From NCBI GenBank assembly GCA_029783825.1, contig JAREIK010002419.1, positions 266,690-330,689 of the forward strand: DNA of 64,000 nt, in the 5' to 3' direction. The notes beneath the pieces are model-generated. The model was not told the origin of the DNA, searched no databases, and was given only the letters and a program-made list of their open reading frames with translations. Both the position numbers and the translations under genes were made by a program. This document shows positions 25,051-37,879 of this stretch, one piece after another. The DNA is from Sapria himalayana. Lineage: Eukaryota > Streptophyta > Magnoliopsida > Malpighiales > Rafflesiaceae. Position 1 is the stretch's first letter. Each line of letters begins with the position of its first letter.

Positions 25051-27100
25051 CATCTAAAACATGTATAACTACATGCTTTAGAAACTTAATATCCATTCAT
25101 ATCATTCATCTCATTCATACATATTTTTTCTGGATATTGTATAAATCTTTATCATTTTCCCATATATTTTAAGAACTTAAATTTAATTTTTTCAACCTTA
25201 AATGTATTTTTATTATATTTTTATATGTTTGTATAAACATTATGATTTAATATGTTTAGATTTTGTATTTTTGTTTCACATAATATCATTATACTAAATC
25301 TAATTTCTAATAAAATGTTCATTTGTTTAAAATTCATGTTGTAAATTTAAAAATAAATAACAAAATGTTTGTGTAATAAATATTATAAAAAATAATTAAA
25401 ATATATAAGAGATGTAGTTTCTATTTACAAAGATAAAACTTTAAAATTAAAATTTATTTACAAAATAAAATTTTCGCCTCATAATATGCAATATGTTATA
25501 TTTATTATAAATAAACAATGTTTGAAATGTATTTATTAATTACAAAATACAACATTGTAATGTATTAAATTTAAAAAAAAATCTAAAAATAATTATTGAA
25601 AAAAAACAAATTCATATATTGAAATGGTCATTTATATATTTTGAATAAAATAAAAAAAATAATTATTTGTAGAAAAATTTACTCATGTATTTATATGGTA
25701 ATTTGTTTTGTTTGAACATAATTAAAGAAATAATTGAATTTTTACAAAATATTAAAGGCATGTATTTATATGCACTACATTATATTTGTTTGAATTTTAA
25801 AGCTTCTAAAAATTTATTAATAACAATAAATAATAGGAAGAAATTTATCAAAGACATTAATATTTTAATTAAAAATTTATATAGAAAAACAAAAATAATA
25901 TTATCTATTTATGAACTATATTTTCATTTTTAACATAAATGTAAAAATAAAATAATTTACAAATATGTCAACTTCATTTATTTACATGAGTATAATGATA
26001 GTTATTTTAATATAGATATTAAAAAAACAATTATGATTAAAATAGAAGCTCATATATATAATTCATAATTTCATTTTATGCATTATTATGCTTCACACAC
26101 ACACACACACACATGTATACACACACGCACGCACGCACGCAAATATCTGTTTTAAATATAAATAATTTAAATTATTTTATAAATTGTGTACAATGTATTA
26201 TATTTTATTTTAATTAAATTTTCAAAATTAAAAAATTTTAAATACATTTACACACACACATACACACACACATATATATATAATAGATTCATGTGTAACA
26301 TTAAAAATACATTACATATATAGGTATATGTGTATGGTTGTGTGGGTGTACAATAGTATATGTATGCATACAAATATATACACACTACTTTGAAAATGTA
26401 GATACATGTGTGAATATATAAAAAAGAACAAAAATGTGTATGCTGATATATAATGTATAAAAATGTATATGGATGTATAAATGTGTGTGTGTGTAGGGTA
26501 GTGTATATGCACATATATATTTATTCATATATATGCAAATATTAACATTAATTTTGAGAAGAAAAATACTTGAGCACATAAACATTAACATGTTCCACAA
26601 ATTCATGAGAGCATGAGCAAAAAGTGACATTAATGCAAGATACCACTAATCTCCTATCTATAACACTTTGCTTCAATTTTTGATTAGAGTTCTACTTGCA
26701 ATGATAAGGTTCATTTAATACTACATACCATGGAGTTACATTTTCATTCAATATTATAATTTGTTCAAATAAAAAAATCTATCTAATATCTTCTTCAACA
26801 ACTCTTCTATCTTTTTTTTTCTTGTCTTGATAAGCTATTTTCACTGTTGATTATATGTACATTTCTTATCTAATATCTCTAGTTCAAACTATTGTAATAG
26901 TAAAATCCACCAAATCAATCTTGGCCTGACATCTTTTTTTTCTATGAGATATTTGATTATAGAATATTTAGTATATACTATGACTTTGATTCCCAATAAA
27001 TATGATATTAATTTTCCAAAAGAAAAGATTGTTGATACAAGTTCTTTCTCTATAGTGGTGTAATTCAATTGGGCATTTGAGAGTGTGTTGTTATCATACT
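25051..27100. other. AT-rich interval of CACTA-W, no gene recognised
   Basis: Very AT-rich DNA with (AC)n tracts near 26094-26140 and 26250-26275 and TA/TG mixtures near 26320-26520. The scattered open frames (for example 25685-25933) are Ile/Asn/Lys-rich, as expected by chance in such DNA, and match no family I know. Confidence 0.5.
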
Positions 27101-28770
27101 ATATGATAACTATTTATAAATATTTATATAACTATATAAAACTCTTTATAATTTATATTTAACAATATTTGTAACTATGTAAACCATTTTTATAACTATA
27201 TTAATAACTATATATAACTATTTTTTTAACTATATAATATTTTATAATTATATGAGTAATTCTATATAACTATATTTTTAACAAAATATATCATATGTAT
27301 AATAATATAAACTATATATAATTGTATTTTACTAAATGTATAACTATAAAAATGTTATATATAACTATATCTTTAACAGCATACATATTTATAACTATAT
27401 GTGTATAACTATATATAAATATTTGTATTACTATATATAAATATTTGTATAATTATATAAAATTCTATACAATTAAATATAAGTATATTTGTAACAATGT
27501 ATACATATATGTAAATCTATATATTTATTTATAACTTTATTTATTTATTTATAATTAGTTGTATGAATATATTTTTATATAACTATATGTTTAACTATAT
27601 AAAAATAAGTATGGCAATATATACTATATCTATAATAACATATAACTATAAATAAATGTATCTTATTATATGTATAACTATAAAAGCTTTATACATAATT
27701 ATATTTAAATATATAATTTACAACTTATAATTAATATATATTCGTATATATTAGTTTATAAAAATATATATTACTATATCTATACCTCTACATAACTATA
27801 TATATAACTATATAAAATTTTAAGAATAAATATATATACCTACATGTATTAAAATAAGTATAAATATGTGTAACTATATTTAAAACTACATGTAACTATA
27901 TTTATAACCAAATGTAACTATATTTATAATTACATGTATAACAACATACAACATTATGTTTAATTATATGTGTATAACTATATATAATTATTTGTAAAAA
28001 TAAATATAACTTTATATAATTAAATATAACTATATTTTTAACTATTTATACATATATGCATACATATATGTAAATCTATATATTTATTTATAACTTTGTA
28101 TATTTTATGTATAACTAATTATAACTACTCGTATGAATATGTGTGTGTGTGTGTGTAAAACTAAATGGTTAATGATATATAATTTTTATAACTATATATA
28201 TTATATGTATAATAACATATAACTATAAATAATTATATCTTACTATATGTATAACTATAAAAACTTTATACATAACTATATTTTAATATTAATTAACAAC
28301 ATATATTTAATATACATTTTTATATATTAGTATAAAAAATGTATTTTAGTATATCCATACCAATACATAACTATATGTATAAATATATGAAATTATATGA
28401 AAAAATATATATTCATACATGTATAAATATAAGTTATCTATACATTTAACTATATGTATAAGCACATGTAACTATATTTATATTTATATGCATACAAACA
28501 TACAACATAATATTTAACTATAAGTGTATATCTATATATAAATATTTGTATAACTATAAAAACTCTATGTAAATATATATAACTTTATTTTTATTATGTA
28601 AACATATATGTATACATATATGTAGATATATATAATTGTTTATAACTTTGTATACATTCATGTATATCTACTTATAACTACATATATGCATATATCTATA
28701 TATAACTATATGTTTAACTATATCTATACTAACATTTAATTATATAGAGGATAATACTAATTTGTTGCAC
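27101..28770. repeat. Degenerate TATAACTATATATAAC repeat tract
   Basis: About 1.65 kb of imperfect units of the ATAACTATAT type, interspersed with TACATATATG segments. The period is short and irregular. No genes are evident. Confidence 0.7.
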
Positions 28771-29016
28771 TAAATTAAATTAAATGACAAAAGATATAAT
28801 ATCAACAGTATGTATGCACATATCATGAGAGTGTCCGTTGGTCAGGCTCATATATGGTATAATACAAATAAGAGTCATACTCTTACCTATTACCAGCCTT
28901 TGGGCCTCATGCTCATATATGAACTTATGTATGAAAAAAGATGTAATATTTGATAGGTCTGTACCGAAGAAATGTTTTTTTATTTTATATAATTCCTCAT
29001 TCTAAAAGTATATTCT

Positions 29017-29267
29017 CTGTCTCTCTCTCCCTCTAATTCTTTCTGTGTCACTCTCTTCCTCTTTTTCTTTATGTGTCACACACACTCTCTCTTGTTATTT
29101 TATTTCTCACTCTCCTTTCTTGCTTGTTCTCTCTCTCTCTCTCTCTCTCCCTCTCCCTCTCCTCTCTCTCCCTCTCGCTTCCTTTCGCCATTTCTCTCCC
29201 CTTCTCCCCCCTTTCTCTCTCTCCCTCTCCCTCTACCCTTTCTCTCTCTCCCTCTCCCTCTCCCCTT

Positions 29268-29300
<33 letters not shown>

Positions 29301-29376
29301 TTTTCTCTCTATCTCTCTATCTATATATCTATCTTTTTTTCTATCTCTATCTCTCTCTCCCCCTTTCCCCCATCAA
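29017..29376 (+). repeat. Polypyrimidine (CT)n-rich tract upstream of TNP2
   Basis: About 360 bases of nearly pure C and T (CTCTCTCC, CCTCTCCC, CTATCTCT) on the plus strand, ending about 300 bases before the TNP2 remnant. CT/GA tracts are common in plant promoters and leaders and can form triplex DNA, so a regulatory role is possible. The open frames inside it (Ser/Leu/Pro) are artefacts. Confidence 0.8.
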
Positions 29377-29679
29377 ACTTTAAATGTCATTCTTTTTTGC
29401 TCTCATTTCGTGTGCATTATCTTATGTTGCTCCCTTTATCTAGTATTACCTGTGATATCTATTAATCTTTATCACCCTAAAAATTGCTTTATCTATTCAT
29501 GTAGATTCTACAAACACATTGCCTCGATATTCATTATATTTAATTTTTAAATATTCATCTGAAAGTAATTTTATTTAATTATTAGGATATTTTGAAGTAA
29601 TAGAATGTTTACTTCTAAATAATGATTAAGCATTATTTTTTATGAATAAAACAGGGAAAATGAGTCGAATCATCAGTGG

Positions 29680-32600
29680 ATGTACAGATGAATAGAATTT
29701 TGAATAAATATTTTTTGAGTGGGCTTAAAACTGTTCATCAATTTTGCATGTAGTCAATTGAGATGGATGGATGGAGAAAAAATTAAGTGTCCATGTAATC
29801 ATCACAAGTGTCAGAATATCCTTTTTCATGATGCAAACACTATAAGATATTATTTGGCTAAATATGGCTTTGTGCTAATTTATTTGGTTTGGATTTATCA
29901 TGGGTAAAGTACAATGGCTCTGAACATTGACCAAAATGAGATTACTGAATCATTTTCTTGTGGTGAAGAATCATCAAACACATACCATAGAATGATAATG
30001 GTAGCTAATGGTGCTGACTTCAATATGAATTATATGGATTAACTACCTAATACCGAAGCTCGGAAATTTTATGAAATGCTTAAACTACAGATAAAGAGTT
30101 GTTGCTTGGTTGTAAAACACATTTGTAATTGTCAAAAAATCATGTCTGAGAAATTATTTGATCATGTGACAAAACTGATGAATGAGATTGTTTCGGATAA
30201 TAATTTGATCACTAACTAATTTTTACAACACTAAGTAGTTACTACGAGGATGGTTCTATAAATGGAAAAAAAATCATTATTGTTTCAATGGATGTACGTT
30301 ATATTGGGGTGGTGATAGTGATTTAATTAGCTGTAAGTTTGTTGATCATACTCGATTTAAGAAGGAATCTCGTGTTGTAGAGACGTGACAAAAATTAAAA
30401 GTTGCATTTAAGAAGATATATTATTTTCTATTAATTATTCGATAATAGAGACTACATGCATCAAATTCTATAGCAAATTATATGAGGTGACATTCTAAGC
30501 ATGAGGTTGAAGAAGAGGTAATGAGTCATCCAACCGATTCACTTGCTTGGAAGCATTTTAATCATAGACATCAAGATTTTGCAGCTGAAAGTTGAAATGT
30601 TAGATTGGGTCTCTACACTGATGGATTTCAACCATTTGTGCAATCTAGAAAATATTATTCAACATGGCCAGTGATAGTGATACCTTATAACTTGCCTCCA
30701 TGGTTGTGCATGAAGAGGCAATATATGTTTTTGTCAAAATTGGTTCCAGGGCCAAAAAATCCAAAAAACATGTTGAATATTTTCTTACTGTCTTTATTGT
30801 ATATTTAAATCATTTGTGGGATGTTGTCGTGAATACATATGATATCTCAAAGATGCAAATTTCATTATGCGGGCAGCCCTTATGTGGATGGTAAGTGATT
30901 TTTCTGCATATTCAATGTTATCTGGCTGGAATACTACAAAATGATTTGCATGCCCATATTGCATGACAAATTTCGATGCATTTACCCTCAAATTTAGTGG
31001 TAAACAATCATGGTTTGATAATCATCATAAGTTTCTATCTACGAATCATCCATTTCAAAGAAATAGAACTGCATTTCGAAAAAATAAAACTGTGATTACA
31101 GTTGCACCAGCAGTTCGTTCATGAGATGATATTATGACAGAGATTCAAAGTTTGGGTTTGAAGAAGGTAATTGAAAAATATGCTACTAGAAGTAATGAAC
31201 CAATAGGCAAAATATTTGGCTAGTGGAAACATAGTATATTTTGGGATTTGCCCTATTGGAAGTCAAATGTTATTCATCATAACTTAGATGTAATAGCATA
31301 TTAAAACAAATATGTTTGACAATATTTTCAACACTGTCCTTAATGTAGATGAAAAAATAAAAGACACTTTAAAATCAAGACAATAGCTGAATGATTACTA
31401 TCGACATTCTGAATCGAAACTGAATGAGCCAACAAGAAAATTCCCCTAAAGCTTGCTACATACTTGATAAGAAGGCAAGACAGATATTATGTGAATGGGT
31501 TAAAATTTTGAAATTTATTGATGGATATGTGTCAAATATGGGTAGATGCGTTGATATGAAGAATCTTAATATATTTGTAATAAAAAGTCATGACTGTCAT
31601 GTATTTATGCAGAGATTAATACCAATTTCATTCCATGAATTACTTCCCTAAGTGTTTGGAAGGTCCTTACAGAACTTTGTTTTTCAAACAGCTAACTGCA
31701 CCCATAATCAAAATAGTTGACATGGTGAGGTTGGAGAATGACATTCCACTTATTTATTGTAAGTTTGAATGGATTTTCTCATCGAGATTTTTTGACTCGA
31801 TGAAGCATTTGCCAGTCCATTTGGCATATGAAGCAAGGATAGCAATGAAATTGTAATACAGGTGGATGTATTCTTTTCTGAGGTAAATACATAAAATTTG
31901 CTATGTTTTATTATTTCATAGATAAAGTAATATTGTAAATTAATATAATTTAAATTTAACATTGTGGTTGTATGTATCTTCGTAAGTTGAAATTGAATGT
32001 TAGAAACAATGCAAAAGTTGAAGGTTCAATTTGTAATGCATATTTAGTAGAAGCATCATCATTTTATTCTTATTATTTTGAGTATCATGTCAATACAAAG
32101 AATAGAAATGTGCCTCGCAATGATAAAGGTCATGTGATGGTAGAAGATGATTCTATAGACAAATTATCTATCTTCAAGCACCGTGGAAAAGTATTTGGAA
32201 GAGCAATGAAAAGATGTATGATAGATAAAGAGTACAAAGCAACTCGGAGCTATGTTTTACTTTATTATGAGGAGGTTGCACCATATATTGAGTATGTATA
32301 CCTATAATGGTTGTAGGTTTAATCATAATTTAATTTTATCTTTAATAGGAATTATTAAAAATTGATATATATTTTTCTCTCTTTTTTATATTTGTGTAGT
32401 ATTTATATTGAGTAGTTAAAATATAGGCAACCAGTAATTTCCAGTAATGATGTCGATTATATTCTAGAAAAACTGAATTTGCAAATTGCTTCAAAATTTA
32501 TGTGAGAATTAATAAGTTTTAAATTTTTGAATTATTTAATTTATTAGTATCTTTTATTTGTAATATCATTTTTTTAATTTATGTCACAGGCAATTGATTC

Positions 32601-33390
32601 TTCAAATGGAGATTCAAATATTTTCATTTAGAATCTAAGTAAATGCCCATTTAGATATGTGATAACCTATCCTGGGCATTTTGTTAATTGATATAAATTT
32701 CATACAATTGGGCATGGTTCTTCTAAAATAAAAAGAATAGTGTTGTATGCATTAAAGGCTCAGGTTATGGTGCAGATGAGATTAATTATATGGTCAACTC
32801 AAAGAAGTTATTGAGTTGGAGTATCCTAGACTTGAAAATAATAGGATTGTATTATTAAAGTGCGTATGGTTTGATCATACATGAAATATGGACACAAAGA
32901 TTCATTCAGATTATAAGCTAGTGGATGTTTAGCATAAACTTTGATATACATGAAATATGGGCACAAAGATTCAATCAGATTATAAGCTAGTGGATGTTAA
33001 GCATAAACTTATATATAATCGATATGAGCCATTTATTATGGCAGTTCAAGCTGCTCAAGTTAATTTATTATCCATATCCAAGTTTATCTCGTGATAATAG
33101 TGATTGATGGGCAAATTGCAAAATCAAAGCTCGATCAAATTTTGAAGGACCAACAATTTAACAAAGAAGTGCAAACTTAGATATTGCACTGGAATTCCAG
33201 AAAGATGACATAAATAATATTGAGTCTATACATGTAGATGAATATCCAGAAAATTTATGTGACTCAACTGGTGGCCTAATAGAAATTGAAGATGATCAAT
33301 TTCTATCTGAAGATGAGTTCGAACTTCTATTAGAATCAGACAAAATATGAGAAAATTCATTGAAGTATGACAGTGATGATAATAATTAAA
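29680..33390 (+). pseudogene. Decayed CACTA transposase, TNP2 type
   Basis: Forward-strand pieces in the correct order. A Transpos_assoc domain at 29719-29907 has FINFACSQLRWMDGEKIKC and CPCNHHKC. A zinc-knuckle-like LYWGGD segment lies near 30297. The Transposase_21 core has YYSTWPVIVIPYNLPPWLCM and LVPGPKNP near 30650-30770. A DUF4218 region has FFDSMKHLPVHLAYEARIA at about 31787, then KVEGSICNAYLVEASSFYSY near 32010. A DUF4216 region has NGYKFHT-like and YKLVDV, YEPFIMAVQAAQV near 32690-33060. TNP2 is the DDE-type enzyme that cuts CACTA ends. Numerous stops and frameshifts break it, and a likely intron or insertion separates the DUF4218 halves (about 31880-31970). It is non-functional. Confidence 0.9.
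32870..33009 (+). repeat. 69-70-bp tandem duplication within the TNP2 DUF4216 region
   Basis: The stretch from ATGAAATATGGACACAAAG (32881) repeats at 32950 with few changes, duplicating the codons for the KIHSDYKLVDV segment. It post-dates the element's coding life, since it adds a second copy of a conserved domain strand and shifts the frame. Confidence 0.85.
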
Positions 33391-33530
33391 CTGTTATAAT
33401 TTTATTATAATATTAAACTATCAAAGACTTTCTATATTTTTTTGAAATCTATCTGTGTTTTATTCTAAAATACATGCTAGTTCATCGTATCTCTATTATT
33501 TATTCTATCTTTTATTTTGTACAGTAGATG

Positions 33531-35497
33531 GCACCCAAAGGACATGGCCATGGTGGAGGTGGACATGGACTAAGAAATGAACTAAATTCATCTATTATGT
33601 TACATCATTTTGCAAAATCAGTACCATCTCATTCCCACCATATCCAGACTTCAACATCATAATCACAATCTTCATTTCTATCACCAACACCATCATTGAG
33701 ACCTCTATTATCACCTTTATAAGATATAAGTCCACCAAACATTATGCTTCTTTCACACACTTTTAAACTATCTCTATCTTCTACACTACATTTTATGCCG
33801 ATAGTTCACTCATTTACAAAACAAACGACATCATTAAATGTTGTGTCATCCGTTGCAGTCAGTGCAAAGTTAGTAATTAAGATTGTGGATGGGAGGTAAA
33901 AGAATATATAAATATGACTTGAAAAAAAAATGTTGATGTTACTGTCATTGGTTTTTTTTATATTGTTATGATTTTCTTGTTTTCAATGTTATTTATTTAT
34001 TTGTGCAATTTTATTCCATTTCACAAGTGTCCGACTATAATTACAAAGTATTTCAAGAAAATGGGTGATACTAAAGCATTCTCCTAGAAGAAAGTTTCTG
34101 AATCAACAAAAGAGTCTTATTTTAATGACTTTTAGGTAAAAATAACAAAACAAAAGTATTGAAAAATAATTATCTAATTACTTAACTATTATGTTGGTTA
34201 CTATTCAATTAGTAAATAATTATGTTCTTATTGTTAATATAATTTTTTTGTGATTTTTCTATATATAGAATCATTGCACATGGGCGCCCAAATTTGATGG
34301 AAAGATAAAATCATTATTAGAGATCAAAGCTACTCAATGGTATTATGATTTTGTCCATAAATTGAGGAATATGAAAGAATGACCTATTTTTATATCCGAG
34401 GATGACTGGTCGGAGTAGCTTAAGTATTGGGAGGAGCAAGATGTGAAGAAAAAATCAGATATTACCAGCAAAACATCGATGAAGTGAGGTAGTTGGACTA
34501 GGTTCAAGAATTTGTCAACACACAGCAGGGTCAAAATTGAGCATTGAGCATGCTTGAGATTTCATACAATTTTAAAAGTTTAAACATTTATATATTTAGT
34601 GGTTGTCCTAATAGTCTAATAAATCAAATCTCTGCATGGTTTTATTAATTGTGTTAATTTTTTTGATCATTTGATTTTTTATGACTTAATAAAAACATAT
34701 TCTAGCCTGGAGAATTGGGTCAAAATTCTAATTTTTATGAGATTTTCAAGAAGATACATGTGAAGAAAGTGGATGGTCAGTTTGTTGACAAATAGTCTCA
34801 AATGATTACCGTAAGAAATTGTTTTATTAATAAAATTTTATAATACTACGGTCCATTTTTAAAATGGTTTGGAATGCAAAATATTTATTTTATTTTATGT
34901 ATATATAGAATATTATTTTTCATTATTTTATCTCATGAACTAATGGAAGAACGTGTGATAGCTGCTCATCAATAAGTTGAGAGTTACATGGATCATCAAC
35001 CAATTGACTATGATCTTATTTATTTGTTGACCATAAAAGGTCGTAAGAAGTAGTGAGTGTACGGCATCGGCTCGAAGGGAGTTGCATTTTGTTGTAGCAG
35101 ACATGCTTCTAATTCATCTATCTCAGCAATGGTGGATGTGGCAGTCGAACAACAAGCAATGGAAACAGATCAATGTATTGTAGTTATGGAGACCAAAATG
35201 AAAAAGAAGGATGAACAGATATCTCATTTGAAGAATGAAATATATGAAATTAAAGAACAAAAGGATGAGCAGTATATTAATTTGAAGGAAGAAATGTAGT
35301 AAATGAAAGAAGAGAAGAAGGAGTAGATTACTTATTTGATGGAAGAAATGCAAGAAATTAAAGAAATGAATGATGAGATGAAAGAAAATAAGATAGTAAT
35401 GAAACAACAAATATCATATATAGAGTCACAGTTAGTGGAATTGATGTAATAGATAGAATTTCGAGATCCAGCTCCGAAACCTCGCAGGAGATGCTAG
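33531..35497 (+). pseudogene. Decayed CACTA second ORF (Transposase_24-type, coiled-coil end)
   Basis: Starts with ATG at 33531 reading MAPKGHGHGGGGHGLRNEL. Later pieces are TIITKYFKKMGDTKAFS with KKVSESTKESYFNDF (34033-34135) and a segment reading KATQWYYDFVHKLRNMKE then ISEDDWSE (34330-34420). They are followed by FYEIFKKIHVKKVDGQFVD (about 34730) and a C-terminal coiled coil from VYGIGSKGVAF (35057) to KPRRRC and TAG at 35495-35497. This matches the order of plant Transposase_24 (Ptta/En/Spm) proteins, which help transposition by binding element ends. Likely introns and several stops interrupt it. The same C terminus is found in X and Z. Confidence 0.85.
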
Positions 35498-36215
35498 AAC
35501 AAAATTCCCTATTAATTATGAGGATGATTTCGTATGAAAATTATTTCTGAACTATTATTTATTTTTGTCTGTGTAGCAAAACATGATAAGTTTTTTTATA
35601 GGTTTCACTTATTTTTATTTTGGTTTTATTCTTTGCTTTTTCGATTAATCTAATAATGAATCTTTGTAGGACACATTATGTGAGACAAATGAAAAAATTC
35701 TGATTCAAAGCATTCAGACATTATCACGGTCCTTCCATTGGATGGGTCCCATATTTACTGATTTTAGCTTGATCAAAAGGAGGCCTAGCTTTTATTATCT
35801 TCATTATTCCTAAAACATATATTTTTGCACTCACTTTCTCTCTAAACATAATTTTTGGACATTATTTAACTTTTTGTTGAAGCTGTATGACTATAAACTT
35901 TAATTTGTATGTGTTCATGTCTATAATAACTATTTTTATATATCTGTGAATATGTTTGTGCGTCCCAAAATTTTTTGGGTAGAGTTTTAGCTTATTATAG
36001 GTATGTAAAAGCCTTGGATAGTACTGCATGGTACTGTGAACAACACCTTAGCTTCTAAAGCGGTGAGATGAACCAAAAAAATTAATTCCACACAAATGCA
36101 GGTTTGTTCTTGACACTCTTATTTTGTGTAGATATACGTCGTCGCAGTTCAGATCTGTGACTGCTTGTTAACAGTTATTGGTTTGTAAATGTAGTATGTT
36201 ATGCTCCATGTGCAG
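35498..36215 (+). other. 3' untranslated region of CACTA-W shared by X and Z
   Basis: No coding frame. It is homologous to X (about 5600-6300, reversed) and Z (about 49580-50200, reversed). A conserved segment near 35670-35800 contains GGACACATTATGTGAGACAA and AAAAGGAGGCCTAGCTTT and follows a possible acceptor (TTTGTAG). Such conservation across three relics suggests part of the ancestral transcript or captured DNA around the SmF exon. Confidence 0.6.
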
Positions 36216-36285
36216 GGGTAACAATGTTCTCTATCTATGTGGAGTACCAGAGAAAAAAGAACTAGAAATGATGACCATGCCTAAG
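36216..36285 (+). pseudogene. Captured last exon of SmF (CACTA-W copy)
   Basis: The plus strand reads GNNVLYLCGVPEKKELE right after an intron acceptor (tgcag at 36211-36215). It matches the Sm2-motif end of SmF and the copies in X (5521-5589) and Z (43730-43799). W and X share Cys in YLCGVP where Z keeps the family's Arg (YLRGVP), so W and X are closer to each other. The tail is frameshifted as in X. Confidence 0.85.
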
Positions 36286-36394
36286 AGACATATATTCGTG
36301 TTTTTTAAGTCCTATATTATTTTCTTATATTGTCTTTGATGTTATGTGTATTTGCATGAAAGTACAAGTGTGTGTGTCATCTAAGGCTATGTGA

Positions 36395-36655
36395 TTATAT
36401 ATACGTACATATAATACTACAGTATGTACGTACATATATACTTGGTATAAACGTATGTATATACTAGTAGATATCTACGTATATATGGAGTATATAAGTA
36501 TATATATACCGAGTATATATGTTCGTATATACTGAGTATATTTGTACGTATATATTCAGTATATATTTTTGTATATACTGAGTATATTTTTACATATATA
36601 CTCAGTATATACATACATATATATTGTAGTATATACGTATGTATATACTATCAGA
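36395..36655. repeat. Self-complementary TATACTGAGTATATAC repeats in CACTA-W
   Basis: About eleven imperfect palindromic units matching those at 5036-5400 in CACTA-X, lying at the same distance outside the SmF exon. Conservation between two relics makes this a true domain of the element. Confidence 0.8.
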
Positions 36656-37145
36656 AATGCATCATATGGTGAGGATGATGATTTAGTTTAAAATCATTAT
36701 ATACATATGTTATATTTTTGTTTTAACAATGTAACTAATGTATCAAAATAATTTATTAACTACTTTTTGTTTTTTTTTAATTTAAATAATGGTTTATAGT
36801 ATATGTTTTTATTAAAGTTAATATAAAAATTTAAAAATATGTAATTAAATATTTTGTAAAAAAATAAAATTATGAAAATAGCTTTGGAATGAAAATTGCT
36901 AAAGAATTTTCCATAGCTAATTTAGCTAGAGAAATTTTTGTACATTTTCAATTGAAGAATATTAATTATTATTTTTAATTACAATCAAAAATAGCAAGGA
37001 AAAATTTATAATTATCTACAGAATTTCCGTCAATAAAAAAATTCCTATGGATTTTTCTAGTTAATATTTTATGAAGAGCACTTTAGATTGGGATAATTTT
37101 CATCAATAATTTGTCATTATTCTAATTTAGCAATGGAAAAATCAC
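36656..37145 (+). repeat. 3' subterminal region of CACTA-W
   Basis: AT-rich DNA, then short TAGCTA/TTTCCATAGC-type motifs from about 36880 (for example CCATAGCTAATTTAGCTAGA). The terminal CACTA repeat itself is absent or eroded, and array A3 begins at about 37146. Confidence 0.65.
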
Positions 37146-37845
37146 ATATAGATAGATAGATAGATAGGTAGGTAGGTAGATCGAAAGATATTTACATAGA
37201 TAGATAGATAGATAAACAGACAGATAGATAGATATATTAATTGATTGATAGAAAGATGTATAGATATATAGATAGACAAATAGATAGACATATAGATAGA
37301 AAGATATATAGATAGATAGACATATAGATAAAAAGATGTATAGAAAGATAGATAGATACAAATAGATATAGAGATAGATAGATAGATAGATTGATTAATT
37401 CATTGATAGATAGATTGATAAAAATATTAATAAACAAATTGATAGACAGAAAGATAGCCATATTGATAGATAGTTAGGTAGATAATTAGGTAGATAGACA
37501 GATAGACAAAATGATAGACAAAGAAGTAAACAGATAGATAATCAGATAAATAGGTAGATAAATAGACAAATAGATAGATAGATAGATAAAAAGATTGATA
37601 GACACGGAGACAAACAGATAGATAGATAGATTTATAGACAGATTGATACAGTGAGTGATAGATAGATTGATATATAGATTGAATGGTAGATTGATAAATA
37701 GAAAGATAAACATATTCATAGATAGATAGGTAGACATATAGATAAAAAGAAAGAAAGATAGACAGATAGATACACACAATGATAGAAATATTGATATAAA
37801 GATTGATAGATTTATACAGAGATAGATAGATAGGTAGATAGATAG

Positions 37846-37879
<34 letters not shown>

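Larger units (their letters stand above)
22132..37145 (+). mobile_element. CACTA-W: long En/Spm relic with both coding regions, forward
   Basis: Begins with CACTAAAAGAAAATG and TAGCTAGGGATTAGC-type subterminal motifs. In order it holds 50-bp subterminal repeats, a long AT-rich leader, a CT-rich tract, decayed TNP2 (29.68-33.39 kb), the decayed second ORF (33.53-35.5 kb), a captured SmF exon (36216), palindromic repeats, and subterminal repeats to about 37140. A canonical 3' terminus is not seen: the last recognisable bases (AGCAATGGAAAAATC) pass into the GATA array at about 37146. Many stop codons show the element is dead. Confidence 0.85.

Noticed and set aside
29045..29550. Open frames of 112-159 codons in the CT tract
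   Set aside because: Low-complexity Ser/Leu/Pro translation of CTCTCT DNA in all frames.
35123..35410. 95-codon minus-strand frame rich in Phe, Leu and His
   Set aside because: Antisense shadow of the coiled-coil end of the CACTA second ORF; the same shadow appears at 6398-6625 and 50298-50486.
36395..36655. Telomeric or centromeric satellite
   Set aside because: Units are short palindromes confined to CACTA relics, and no TTTAGGG-type repeat or 150-180-bp satellite is present.
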